Source: Hydrogenothermus sp. (GTDB lineage: Bacteria > Aquificota > Aquificia > Aquificales > Hydrogenothermaceae). Taken from it: DNA of 11,813 nucleotides. Shown here one piece after another: positions 1-7,266 of this stretch. Under the pieces are notes generated by a model, which saw only the letters and a program-made list of their open reading frames with translations, had not been told where the DNA came from and ran no database searches. Position 1 is the first letter of the stretch; the number at the start of each line of letters is the position of its first letter. The translations under genes were made by a program, and so were the position numbers. Location: the NCBI GenBank assembly GCA_003978675.1, contig QNYP01000056.1, forward strand, positions 1 to 11,813, in the 5' to 3' direction.

Positions 1-1
1 G

Positions 2-907
2 GACTTTCTAAAACGTTTTGGTTATATAATTACTGCTCTTGCAATATTTTTACTTATTCTTGTTCTAGTTGTTGATTTTGCTCTTGGTAAAAAAATAAAA
101 AGATGGCTTAGTCTTGGATTTTTTAGGTTTCAACCTTCAGAATTTGCGAAATTTGCAATTATAGTATTTATAGCAACTTATTTACACAAGAAAAGAAAAG
201 ATTTTAAAACAAAAGATTGGCAAAAAGTCTTAGGCTTATACTCAGTTATTGCTATTATCTCATTTTTGGTTTTAATTGAACCTCATAAAGGAGGAGCTTT
301 ATTTTTATTTACACTGGGATTTTTAATAATATCCTCTTCATACTTGCCTTTTAGATACACATTTTTACCGTTTATTCTCAGTATACCTGTTTTTGGTTTG
401 GCTATTTTCTTGTCAGACTATGCGAGAAGTAGAATAGAAACATTTATAGACCCATTTCATGCAAGTTCAAAGCAGGTATTACAAGCACTTGGGGCTTTTG
501 CAAAGGGAGGATTTTTAGGGGAAGGGCTTGGAGCAGGTATTCAAAAATTAAAATTTTTGCCGGAGATACATACAGACTATATATTTGCCCTTATTGGAGA
601 AGAACTTGGATTTATTGGAGCAGTTTCAATTGTTGTTATTTTTATGCTTATTTTGTGGAGAGGAATATATATATCTTTAAGTAGACATGATATGTTTACA
701 CAAACTGTAGGAGTTGGAATAACTTTTTACATAACGCTACAGGCCTTATTTCATATGATGGTAAATGTTGGGGCGTTTCCACCAACAGGCTTTACATTAC
801 CATTTATTAGCTATGGAGGTTCTTCTTTTTTAATTACTATGTATTGTGCAGGACTACTGCTTAGAGTTTCAAAAGAACCTGTAAAATCTCCATTTGTTGA
901 GGATTGA
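2..907 (+). CDS. ftsW: FtsW, lipid II glycosyltransferase of the divisome (SEDS family), 5'-truncated
   Basis: The reading frame is open from base 2 with no start codon, so the N-terminus lies outside the window; 301 residues are present and perhaps 60-80 are missing. SEDS-family proteins are polytopic membrane enzymes that polymerise glycan strands from lipid II together with a class B PBP. Visible hallmarks are the 'RWLSLGFFRFQPSEFAK' segment near the start, the 'PEIHTDYIFALIGEELG' loop holding the conserved essential Asp (codon 575-577), and 'TGFTLPFISYGGSS' near the C-terminus. The 'LPFISYGGSS' form and the dcw context favour FtsW over RodA. Several long hydrophobic segments are evident. 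The usual PD(L/F)G motif reads 'EPHKGG' here. The TTG at 266 is internal, not the start. The stop is 2 nt before the murG ATG, so the two are probably cotranscribed. Confidence 0.95.
   Translation, partial: DFLKRFGYIITALAIFLLILVLVVDFALGKKIKRWLSLGFFRFQPSEFAKFAIIVFIATYLHKKRKDFKTKDWQKVLGLYSVIAIISFLVLIEPHKGGALFLFTLGFLIISSSYLPFRYTFLPFILSIPVFGLAIFLSDYARSRIETFIDPFHASSKQVLQALGAFAKGGFLGEGLGAGIQKLKFLPEIHTDYIFALIGEELGFIGAVSIVVIFMLILWRGIYISLSRHDMFTQTVGVGITFYITLQALFHMMVNVGAFPPTGFTLPFISYGGSSFLITMYCAGLLLRVSKEPVKSPFVED
899..903 (+). promoter_or_regulatory. Ribosome binding site deciding the murG start
   Basis: GAGGA lies inside the last codons of ftsW, 6 nt before ATG 910. It would sit directly against the alternative TTG at 904, so it supports ATG 910 as the murG start. 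Confidence 0.6.
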
Positions 908-909
908 AA

Positions 910-1950
910 ATGAAAAAGGTATTTATTGCAGGAGGAGGAACAGGAGGACATTTTTATCCTGCATTTGCTTTAGCTGAATATCTAAAAAATAAAGAATATA
1001 AGATTTATTACTTTGGAACACAAAATGGTATAGAAGGAAAAAAGAAGTTTTTAGCAGATAAGATTTATTTATTTGATTTAAAAGCAGTAAGGGTAAAAGG
1101 TTTTTTTAGAAAAATTAAAGGAGTATTTTCCTTATTAAATGCATCATTTAAAATTTACAAAATTCTGAAAAAGGAGAAACCAGATTTTGCAATATGCTTT
1201 GGAGGATACACAAGCGTTCCTCTAGGACTAGCAAGTTTTTTTTCAGGGACAAGGTTATATATTCACGAGCAAAATTCAGTTCCATCTTATACTAATAAAC
1301 TACTTTCAATTTTTGCAAAAAAAATATTTATTACATTTAAAACTACAGAAAAATATTTCCCTAAAAATAAAATATATTTAACAGGACTTCCGATTAGAAA
1401 ATCTTTAAAAGAAAAACTTGCTATATCAAAGGAAGAAGCAAGAAAGCAGTTAAATTTACCACTTGATAAGACAGTAATTCTAATTTTTGGAGGGAGCCAA
1501 GGAGCTATAAAAATCAATTCCATCGTGGTAAGTTTAGCAGAAAAATTTAAAGATATTTTATTTATCCATATACAAGGAAAACATAAAATAAAAAATTATA
1601 AAAAAGCAGATAATGTAATTGTTTTTGATTATTTTGATGACATGGGGTTGTTATATAAAGCTTGTGATATTGTTATATCAAGGTCTGGTTCTGCAACAGT
1701 TAATGAGATTTTAGCATTTGGAAAAAAAGCTATATTTATACCATTTCCCTATGCTGCTTCTAATCATCAATACTACAATGTTAAGTGGTTAGAAGAAAAT
1801 GGGCTTTGTAAAATATTGTTAGAAGATAATATTGAAAGGCTACCTGTTGTCTTGGAAGACTTTTTAAAAAAAGATATTGATGAAAAAGAAATACAAAAAC
1901 TTGCTATACTAAATGCAGAAGAAAAAATTTACAATCTTATAATGGAATGA
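910..1950 (+). CDS. murG: MurG, UDP-GlcNAc:undecaprenyl-PP-MurNAc-pentapeptide GlcNAc transferase
   Basis: MurG converts lipid I to lipid II at the inner face of the membrane, giving the substrate used by FtsW. The protein has 346 residues from ATG 910, close to the family norm of about 350. The GT-B fold signatures are clear: the first glycine-rich loop 'GGGTGGHFYPAFA' at residues 8-20 with the conserved His, 'CFGGYTSVP' at 96-104, 'HEQN' at 119-122, the second-domain loop 'GGSQGA' at 194-199, and 'ISRSGSATVNEI' at 256-267 followed by 'PFPYAASNHQYYN' at 278-290, which form the UDP-GlcNAc site. A TTG at 904 in the same frame would add two residues, but ATG 910 has the better-placed ribosome binding site. 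The stop overlaps the murB start as ATGA, which implies translational coupling. Confidence 0.97.
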   Translation: MKKVFIAGGGTGGHFYPAFALAEYLKNKEYKIYYFGTQNGIEGKKKFLADKIYLFDLKAVRVKGFFRKIKGVFSLLNASFKIYKILKKEKPDFAICFGGYTSVPLGLASFFSGTRLYIHEQNSVPSYTNKLLSIFAKKIFITFKTTEKYFPKNKIYLTGLPIRKSLKEKLAISKEEARKQLNLPLDKTVILIFGGSQGAIKINSIVVSLAEKFKDILFIHIQGKHKIKNYKKADNVIVFDYFDDMGLLYKACDIVISRSGSATVNEILAFGKKAIFIPFPYAASNHQYYNVKWLEENGLCKILLEDNIERLPVVLEDFLKKDIDEKEIQKLAILNAEEKIYNLIME

Positions 1951-2810
1951 AAATCTTAGAAAATCTCAGGTTATCTAACTTTTCTACAATAAAAATTGGA
2001 GGAGTTGCAAAAAAGGTATATTTTCCTGAAAATTTAGAGGATGTTGTATATTTAATAAAACTATCTCAAGATACTAATAAGAAACTTATTCCAGTTGGAA
2101 TAGGAAGTAATTTAATTTTTAAGGACGGTTTTTTAGATTATATTTTCGTTTCCACTAAGTATTTAAAAGATTTAAACCTAAAGCAAAGTGGAGAATATTT
2201 TTATATAAATGCTCAAGCTGGAGTTAGTTTTAAAACTTTGATTAACATAGTAAAAAAATACAATCTAGAAGGTTTTGAAAACCTATCAGGTATACCTGCA
2301 TCTATAGGGGGAGCTGTTGCTATGAATGCAGGAGCTTTTGGAAGTGAGATTTTTGATATTGTTGAAGAAGTTTACTGGATAAATAATAAAGCCGAGCTAA
2401 TAGTTTCAAAGAAAGAAAATATTAGATACTCTTACAGATACTCACAATTTCAAGAAGAAGGTTTTGTCTATAAGGTAGTTTTAAGGCTAAAAAAATCAAA
2501 TAAAGATATTTCTAAAATAATTAGAAATCATCTAATAGAAAGAAACAAAAAACAACCGCTAAATCTTCCAACAACAGGTTCAACATACAAAAATCCAGAA
2601 GGTAGTTTTGCAGGATATTTACTTGAGAAATCAGGTTTCAAAGGAAAAAGAATAGGAGATATAGGTTTTTCTGAAAAGCATGCAAATTTTTTAGTAAACT
2701 ATGGAGATGCAAAATTTAAAGACTTAAAGAAGCTTTTAGAACTTGCCGAAGAAAAAGTAAAAAAGGAATTTAATATAAATCTTAAAAGGGAAGTAAGGAT
2801 AATTGAATAA
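1947..2810 (+). CDS. murB: MurB, UDP-N-acetylenolpyruvoylglucosamine reductase
   Basis: MurB uses FAD and NADPH to reduce UDP-GlcNAc-enolpyruvate to UDP-MurNAc in the cytoplasm. With 287 residues it fits the short type II form, without the extra insertions of the longer E. coli-like type I. The FAD-binding part shows 'GIGSNLIF' at 51-58 and 'SGIPASIGGAVAMNAGAFG' at 114-132. Catalytic residues by family comparison are Arg164 in 'YRYSQF', the proton-donating Ser212 in 'GSTYKNP', and Glu282 in the C-terminal 'REVRIIE'. The ATG overlaps the murG stop by 4 nt, and the gene's own end overlaps the ddl start by 8 nt. Many bacteria carry murC between murG and murB; here the two are directly joined. 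Confidence 0.97.
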   Translation: MKILENLRLSNFSTIKIGGVAKKVYFPENLEDVVYLIKLSQDTNKKLIPVGIGSNLIFKDGFLDYIFVSTKYLKDLNLKQSGEYFYINAQAGVSFKTLINIVKKYNLEGFENLSGIPASIGGAVAMNAGAFGSEIFDIVEEVYWINNKAELIVSKKENIRYSYRYSQFQEEGFVYKVVLRLKKSNKDISKIIRNHLIERNKKQPLNLPTTGSTYKNPEGSFAGYLLEKSGFKGKRIGDIGFSEKHANFLVNYGDAKFKDLKKLLELAEEKVKKEFNINLKREVRIIE

Positions 2811-3696
2811 GGGTAATTTAAAGGTAGCACTTTTATACGGAGGAGATTCTTCAGAAAGACAAATCTCCATAAAAACAGGAAAAGCTGTAGAAAATGCTTT
2901 AAAAAATCTTGGCTATGATTATAAAGTTTTTGACCCGGTAGAAAAACAAAAATTTATAAGTGATATATTGAAATATAATCCAGATGTGGCATTTATTGCT
3001 TTACATGGAAAAGGGGGAGAAGATGGTCAAATTCAAGCGATACTAGATTTTTTTGGTATTAGATACACAGGTTCAGGTTCAAAAACAAGTGCAATATGCA
3101 TGGATAAAAAATTAACAAAAGATATACTAAAAAACTACTCTATACCTGTTCCAGAGGATTATACTTTGGAAGATATAAAATTTCCTGTAGTTTTAAAACC
3201 TTCAGAGGAAGGTTCATCAATAGGAGTTCATATTGTTTTTAATAAATCTCAGCTTGAAAAAGCATTACAAGATTTAAAAAATTATGAGAATATTCTTATT
3301 GAAGAATATATAAAAGGAAGGGAACTAACAGTAAGCATTCTAAATGATAAAGTTTTACCAATTATTGAAATTAAAGTAAAAAATGGTTTTTATGATTATG
3401 AAAATAAGTATTTTTCTAACGAAACTGAGTATATATGTCCTGCTAAACTTCCTTTTGTTGTGGAGGAAAAAGTTAAAGCTTATGCTAAAAGGGCTTATAA
3501 CATTCTTAAATGTAAAGGAGCTGTTAGAGTGGATTTTATACTATCAGAAGATGATACTCCTTACTTATTAGAAATAAATACTGTGCCAGGAATGACAGAA
3601 CATAGCCTATTGCCAAAATCTGCAAAGGCTATTGGTTATACATTTGAGCAATTAGTGAATGAGATAATTGTTGGGGCTTTAAATGAAAAAAAATAA
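2803..3696 (+). CDS. ddl: D-alanine--D-alanine ligase (Ddl)
   Basis: This ATP-grasp enzyme joins two D-Ala for the end of the peptidoglycan stem peptide. Its 297 residues match the family length. Motifs seen are 'GGDSSERQIS' at 13-22 with the conserved Glu18, 'HGKGGEDG' at 68-75, the ATP-binding 'VVLKPSEEGSSIGV' at 129-142, 'YDYENKY' in the omega loop at 197-203, 'RVDF' at 242-245, and 'LEINTVPGMTEHSLLPKSA' at 256-274 with the Mg ligands Glu257 and Asn259. The Tyr-containing omega loop fits D-Ala-D-Ala rather than D-Ala-D-Lac synthesis. The start is a TTG inside the end of murB; an AAGGA sits about 3 nt upstream, which is close, but no ATG or GTG fits the family N-terminus. The 3' end overlaps ftsQ by 14 nt. 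Confidence 0.96.
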   Translation: MNKGNLKVALLYGGDSSERQISIKTGKAVENALKNLGYDYKVFDPVEKQKFISDILKYNPDVAFIALHGKGGEDGQIQAILDFFGIRYTGSGSKTSAICMDKKLTKDILKNYSIPVPEDYTLEDIKFPVVLKPSEEGSSIGVHIVFNKSQLEKALQDLKNYENILIEEYIKGRELTVSILNDKVLPIIEIKVKNGFYDYENKYFSNETEYICPAKLPFVVEEKVKAYAKRAYNILKCKGAVRVDFILSEDDTPYLLEINTVPGMTEHSLLPKSAKAIGYTFEQLVNEIIVGALNEKK

Positions 3697-4360
3697 AAAG
3701 TATATAATTGGCTTACTATTTTTAATTGTTTGTTCTGTACTTGGTATACAGCTTGCAAAAACTCCTCAAATTAAAAAGTTAATTCAAATTAAGGTTGTAA
3801 AGGTTAAAGGAACTGATAGGTTAACAAAAGAAGATGTTTCAAAGATATTTCAGAATCAAAACTGGTTTTTCTTAAACGAAAAAGAAATAGAAGAAAAAAT
3901 GAAGGAAGAATTTCCATTTATAAAAAATATAAAATTGCAAAGATTATTTGTTAATGAGGTAAGGTTATTAGTTTTAGAAAGAGAACCATTTGCTGTACTA
4001 AAAACAAATAAAGGGAAATATATAATAGATGATGAAGGTTTTGTCTTAAAATATTACAAATTGGAAAATGAAAAGTACCCAGTAGTTATATATAAAGATA
4101 AAAAAATAAACCCAGAAAAAGTTTCTGCTCTAATGGATATTTATACAAAAGTTTCTAAATTCTATAAACCACCTGTTAAATTTGTTGTAAATGGTAGGAA
4201 AATATCTTGTATAACTGGAGATGATAAAATATTTGTGTTTGATTTTCTTAATTACAAAAAAGAACTTGAAAAATTTCAAGTTTTTGCGAAAAAGGTAAAT
4301 ATAAACCAATACAAATATATGGATTTTAGTTTTGACTCTATGGTTGTATCAAGGAGATAG
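3683..4360 (+). CDS. ftsQ: FtsQ, divisome bitopic membrane protein with POTRA domain
   Basis: FtsQ links the cytoplasmic ring to the periplasmic synthases through its partners FtsL and FtsB. The 225-residue protein has a short Lys-rich cytoplasmic tail (1-6), one membrane segment at about 7-25, then a POTRA domain at about 36-100 ('VVKVKGTDRLTKEDV' and a conserved 'EREPFAVL' at its end), followed by the FtsQ beta domain with 'YIIDDEGFVL' at 113-122. Sequence identity in this family is generally low, so the call rests on architecture, the POTRA motifs and the position between ddl and ftsA, which is the classical ftsQ slot. The ATG lies 14 nt inside ddl with only a G-rich GGGG upstream, so translation is probably coupled to ddl. 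Confidence 0.92.
   Translation: MKKNKKYIIGLLFLIVCSVLGIQLAKTPQIKKLIQIKVVKVKGTDRLTKEDVSKIFQNQNWFFLNEKEIEEKMKEEFPFIKNIKLQRLFVNEVRLLVLEREPFAVLKTNKGKYIIDDEGFVLKYYKLENEKYPVVIYKDKKINPEKVSALMDIYTKVSKFYKPPVKFVVNGRKISCITGDDKIFVFDFLNYKKELEKFQVFAKKVNINQYKYMDFSFDSMVVSRR
4351..4356 (+). promoter_or_regulatory. Strong ribosome binding site for ftsA
   Basis: AAGGAG lies within the last codons of ftsQ, 7 nt before the ftsA ATG. It is one of the best Shine-Dalgarno matches in the plus-strand operon, consistent with a higher need for FtsA than for FtsQ. Confidence 0.7.
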
Positions 4361-4363
4361 GAA

Positions 4364-5602
4364 ATGAAAACGAACAATGTAATAGTTGCATTAGATGTAG
4401 GAACATCAAAGACAGTTGCTTTAGTGGGAGATATTGATGAACTTGGGGATTTAACAATAATAGGTTATGGGGAAGCTAAAACAAAAGGTATAGATAAGGG
4501 CTTAATATCAAATCCAAATGATGTTATCAGAAGTATAAAAGAGGCATTAGTTCAAGCATCCAACTCCTCAGGAGTAAAAATATCAAGTGTTATTGCCAAT
4601 TTAGGAGGTTTCCATATTGAATTTAGGAATGAAGCGGATTTCTTAAGTTTTGGAACTGCACAGAAAGATATTACTGATTTTGATATATCAACACTTTCTC
4701 AAAAAGTAAAAGAAAAAATAGAAGAAGAACAACATAAATTAATTCATATTATCCCAAAGAGATTTATTTTAGATGATGAAAATGAAGTTGTTGAGCCTGT
4801 TAACTGCCTTGCATCAAAGCTTGAAGGAGAGTTTCATATAATTTTAACTAAATTGAATACATACTCGAATTTAAAAAGAGTCATAGAGATGACAGGAGTA
4901 AAGGTAGCAGATTTTGTTTCTAACGCAGTGGCATCTGCCACATCAACAATTTTTGATGAAGAAAAGGAAATGGGGGTTTTACTTATAGATATTGGTGGAG
5001 GAACTACAGATTATACTGTAATAGGTCCAAACAGTTATGAATATACTGCTTCTCTTCCTTTAGGAGGGAACAATATTACTTTGGATATTTCACATAGATT
5101 TAAAATTCCTAAAAAAGATGCAGAAAAAATAAAAGTGGAATATGGCCTTGCAACTCTTGAAGCATTGGAAAGTGAAAAAGAGATAGAAGTTTATCCTATT
5201 GGTAGTGAACAACCTATATACATTTCTCATTATGAACTAGTTGACACTATAGAAGCTAGACTTGAGCAGATATTCACTTTAGTTAAAGAAGATTTAGAAA
5301 AAGCACAAGTTTTTGAAAAGGTTAATGGAGGGGTTGTTTTAACTGGAGGTGTTGCAAATACCCCATATATAAAAGATTTAGCATATGATATTTTTAAAGC
5401 AGATGTAAGGATAGGAAAACCAACTAACTATAAAGGGTTTAGTGATAAAATAAATTCACCACAGTATGCTACTGCAGTAGGTATAATGCTATTTAAGAAG
5501 AATTCATTTAAACAGATAGAATTTGATATGATGGAAAACACAGGAAGTGATTTTGTTGGAATTGTAAAGAAAATTCTTGATAAAATTAAAAGTATCTTTT
5601 AA
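4364..5602 (+). CDS. ftsA: FtsA, actin-like membrane anchor of the Z ring
   Basis: FtsA binds the FtsZ C-terminal peptide and tethers the ring to the inner membrane while recruiting later division proteins. The 412-residue protein shows the actin-fold nucleotide motifs in order: phosphate-1 'ALDVGTSKTVAL' at 9-20, phosphate-2 'LLIDIGGGTTDYTVI' at 206-220 and adenosine motif 'VVLTGGVAN' at 324-332. The FtsA-specific 1C subdomain replaces actin 1B at about 84-165. The last 16 residues (397-412, 'FVGIVKKILDKIKSIF') form a typical amphipathic helix with Lys on one face, which is the membrane-targeting sequence. It lies 3 nt after ftsQ and 21 nt before ftsZ, in the widely conserved order ftsQ-ftsA-ftsZ. 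Confidence 0.98.
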   Translation: MKTNNVIVALDVGTSKTVALVGDIDELGDLTIIGYGEAKTKGIDKGLISNPNDVIRSIKEALVQASNSSGVKISSVIANLGGFHIEFRNEADFLSFGTAQKDITDFDISTLSQKVKEKIEEEQHKLIHIIPKRFILDDENEVVEPVNCLASKLEGEFHIILTKLNTYSNLKRVIEMTGVKVADFVSNAVASATSTIFDEEKEMGVLLIDIGGGTTDYTVIGPNSYEYTASLPLGGNNITLDISHRFKIPKKDAEKIKVEYGLATLEALESEKEIEVYPIGSEQPIYISHYELVDTIEARLEQIFTLVKEDLEKAQVFEKVNGGVVLTGGVANTPYIKDLAYDIFKADVRIGKPTNYKGFSDKINSPQYATAVGIMLFKKNSFKQIEFDMMENTGSDFVGIVKKILDKIKSIF

Positions 5603-5613
5603 TAGGGACTAAC

Positions 5614-5617
5614 GAGG
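5614..5617 (+). promoter_or_regulatory. Ribosome binding site for ftsZ
   Basis: GAGG lies in the 21-nt ftsA-ftsZ spacer, 6 nt before ATG 5624. This spacer is the longest gap in the operon, so ftsZ is the one gene here clearly translated from its own site outside an upstream gene. Confidence 0.6.
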
Positions 5618-5623
5618 TAAAAA

Positions 5624-6766
5624 ATGGAAAATTTTAATTTAGATGCAAAAAGTCCTTCTAAAATTAAAGTTTTTGGTGTTGGTGGTGGTGGTAGTAATGC
5701 AGTTGCAAGAATGTATCAAGAAGGATTAAATAATGTTGAGCTTTTTATTGTAAATACTGATTTACAGCACTTAAATATGCTCCCTGTCCCTAATAAAATT
5801 CACATCGGTGAGAATATAACAAGAGGACTTGGAGCTGGAGCAAAACCTGAAATTGGAGAAGCTGCCGCAAAAGAAAGTATAGACAAAATTAAGGAAGTTA
5901 TGGACGGGGCAGATATGATTTTTATCGCCGCAGGTCTTGGAGGAGGAACAGGGACTGGGGCTTCTCCCATTTTAGCTCAAGCAGCAAAAGAACTAGGTAT
6001 TTTAACTGTTGCAGTGGTTTCTCTTCCTTTTGAATTTGAAGGACCTTTAAGAAAAAAAGTTGCTGAAGGTGGACTAAATAAACTAAAAGATGTTGTTGAT
6101 ACTTTCCTTATCATAAATAATCAAAGATTGACAGAAATAGCAAGTAGTGAGCTTTCCATCCTAGAAACATTTAAACTTGTTGATGATGTTTTATATAGAG
6201 CAGTAAGGGGAATTACTGATATTATTTATAAACCAGGTCTTGTTAATGTTGATTTTGCTGATGTTAAAACAATAATGGAAGGTGGTGGAAAAGCGTTAAT
6301 AGGAATAGGAAGTGGAACAGGAAAAAGTAAAATAGAGAATGCAGTGAAAGATGCTACAACTTCTCCACTACTTGAAGGAACTTCTATAAAAGGTGCAAAA
6401 AGATTACTTGTCAATGTAGAAATGAGCCCAGAACTCTCTTACACGGAATTAAATGAGGCTATTTCTCAAATTAAAGAAGCTGCTCATGAAGAATGCCAGA
6501 TTATTTTTGGAGCTACTATAGATAACGAAGCGGAAGATGAAATAAGACTGATTGTTGTAGCCACAGATTTTGAAGGAGAAAAAGAACAAGGAAAGAAACA
6601 GGTGATAACAAGAAAAACTATAAGTAGAAAATTTACAAAGCAAGATGAACCAGAAACCAAAGAAGAAGAAATTATTAAAAAGCCTCCTATAAATGAAACA
6701 ATATACTCAGATTTAGATTTTCCTCCTTACCTTAGAAGAAAGAAAAAAGGTGGCGATATTAATTGA
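5624..6766 (+). CDS. ftsZ: FtsZ, tubulin-like cell division GTPase
   Basis: FtsZ polymerises with GTP into the cytoplasmic ring that organises septal wall synthesis. The 380-residue protein shows 'GVGGGGSNAV' at 18-27, the tubulin signature 'GGGTGTG' at 106-112, and the T7 loop 'NVDFADV' at 208-214 with the catalytic Asp210 and Asp213. After the globular core (to about 318) comes a short, charged Lys/Glu/Thr-rich linker and then the conserved C-terminal peptide 'DLDFPPYLRR' at 363-372, which binds FtsA. The peptide is followed by a basic tail 'KKKGGDIN'. FtsA being encoded directly upstream fits this partnership. The last codons overlap the pgsA start by 4 nt. Confidence 0.99.
   Translation: MENFNLDAKSPSKIKVFGVGGGGSNAVARMYQEGLNNVELFIVNTDLQHLNMLPVPNKIHIGENITRGLGAGAKPEIGEAAAKESIDKIKEVMDGADMIFIAAGLGGGTGTGASPILAQAAKELGILTVAVVSLPFEFEGPLRKKVAEGGLNKLKDVVDTFLIINNQRLTEIASSELSILETFKLVDDVLYRAVRGITDIIYKPGLVNVDFADVKTIMEGGGKALIGIGSGTGKSKIENAVKDATTSPLLEGTSIKGAKRLLVNVEMSPELSYTELNEAISQIKEAAHEECQIIFGATIDNEAEDEIRLIVVATDFEGEKEQGKKQVITRKTISRKFTKQDEPETKEEEIIKKPPINETIYSDLDFPPYLRRKKKGGDIN
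6747..6753 (+). promoter_or_regulatory. Ribosome binding site supporting the TTG start of pgsA
   Basis: AAGGTGG within the end of ftsZ lies 9 nt before TTG 6763. It supports TTG as the true pgsA start; the family's N-terminal helix begins right there and no ATG or GTG lies nearby in frame. Confidence 0.55.
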
Positions 6767-7263
6767 GACTGGGAATAGCGGATTTTTTTACCCTTTCCCG
6801 TCTTTTCTTTACTCCTGTTTTAATTTTTTCTGTTTTAAAAGGCTGGTACATAATATCAGGTTTTGTGGTAATTTTGGTAATCATATCAGATTGGTTGGAT
6901 GGTATAATTGCCAGAAAGTTAAAAAAAGTTACCAAACATGGCGAACTACTAGATCCAGCTGTAGATAAAATATTTACAATATCAGCATTAGCTGTATTTG
7001 TTGAAAAACATTTTATTTCTTCTTTTGTTATTTTTTTAATTGTAGCTAGAGAAATGATTATTACTTGGCTTAGAAGTGTTATGGTTAATAAAGGAATAGT
7101 AGTTCCAGCGTCATTTTCAGGAAAAGTTAAAACCTCATTGCAGATGGCAGGAATATTCCTACTTGCAATAAACCAAATATTTGTAGGGAGCATACTTATA
7201 TGGATTTCTATTGTGGTAGCATATATTTCAGCATTTGAGTATTTAAAACTATTAAAAGAGTAA
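6763..7263 (+). CDS. pgsA: PgsA, CDP-diacylglycerol--glycerol-3-phosphate 3-phosphatidyltransferase
   Basis: This membrane enzyme makes phosphatidylglycerol phosphate from CDP-diacylglycerol and glycerol-3-phosphate, the committed step to phosphatidylglycerol and cardiolipin. The 166-residue protein carries the complete CDP-alcohol phosphatidyltransferase motif D-x2-DG-x2-AR-x8-G-x3-D-x3-D: Asp43, Asp46, Gly47, Ala50, Arg51, Gly60, Asp64 and Asp68. Hydrophobic segments at about 13-42 and throughout the second half fit a six-helix protein. The N-terminal 'ADFFTLSRLFFTPVL' matches the family's 'PNxLTxxRxxxxP' start region. The start is TTG, overlapping the ftsZ stop by 4 nt. At 166 residues it is slightly short of the common 180 or so. 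Another CDP-alcohol transferase specificity is possible, but PgsA is the best fit. Confidence 0.9.
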   Translation: MRLGIADFFTLSRLFFTPVLIFSVLKGWYIISGFVVILVIISDWLDGIIARKLKKVTKHGELLDPAVDKIFTISALAVFVEKHFISSFVIFLIVAREMIITWLRSVMVNKGIVVPASFSGKVKTSLQMAGIFLLAINQIFVGSILIWISIVVAYISAFEYLKLLKE

Positions 7264-7266
7264 AAA

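Noticed and set aside
266..907. A short gene starting at TTG 266
   Set aside because: The same frame is open back to base 2 and encodes the N-terminal FtsW motifs ('QPSEFAK'), so 266 is an internal codon.
904..909. TTG 904 as the murG start
   Set aside because: The GAGGA ribosome binding site at 899-903 would touch it, whereas ATG 910 has 6-nt spacing and matches the family's N-terminus.
1287..1523. Minus-strand open frame inside murG
   Set aside because: It lies fully within a well-supported gene, is short and has no homology that I recognise.
5556..5584. Possible sigma-70-like promoter before ftsZ (TTGGAA, 17 nt, GATAAA)
   Set aside because: Each hexamer matches only 4 of 6 consensus bases, which is expected by chance in such AT-rich DNA, and it lies within ftsA coding sequence.
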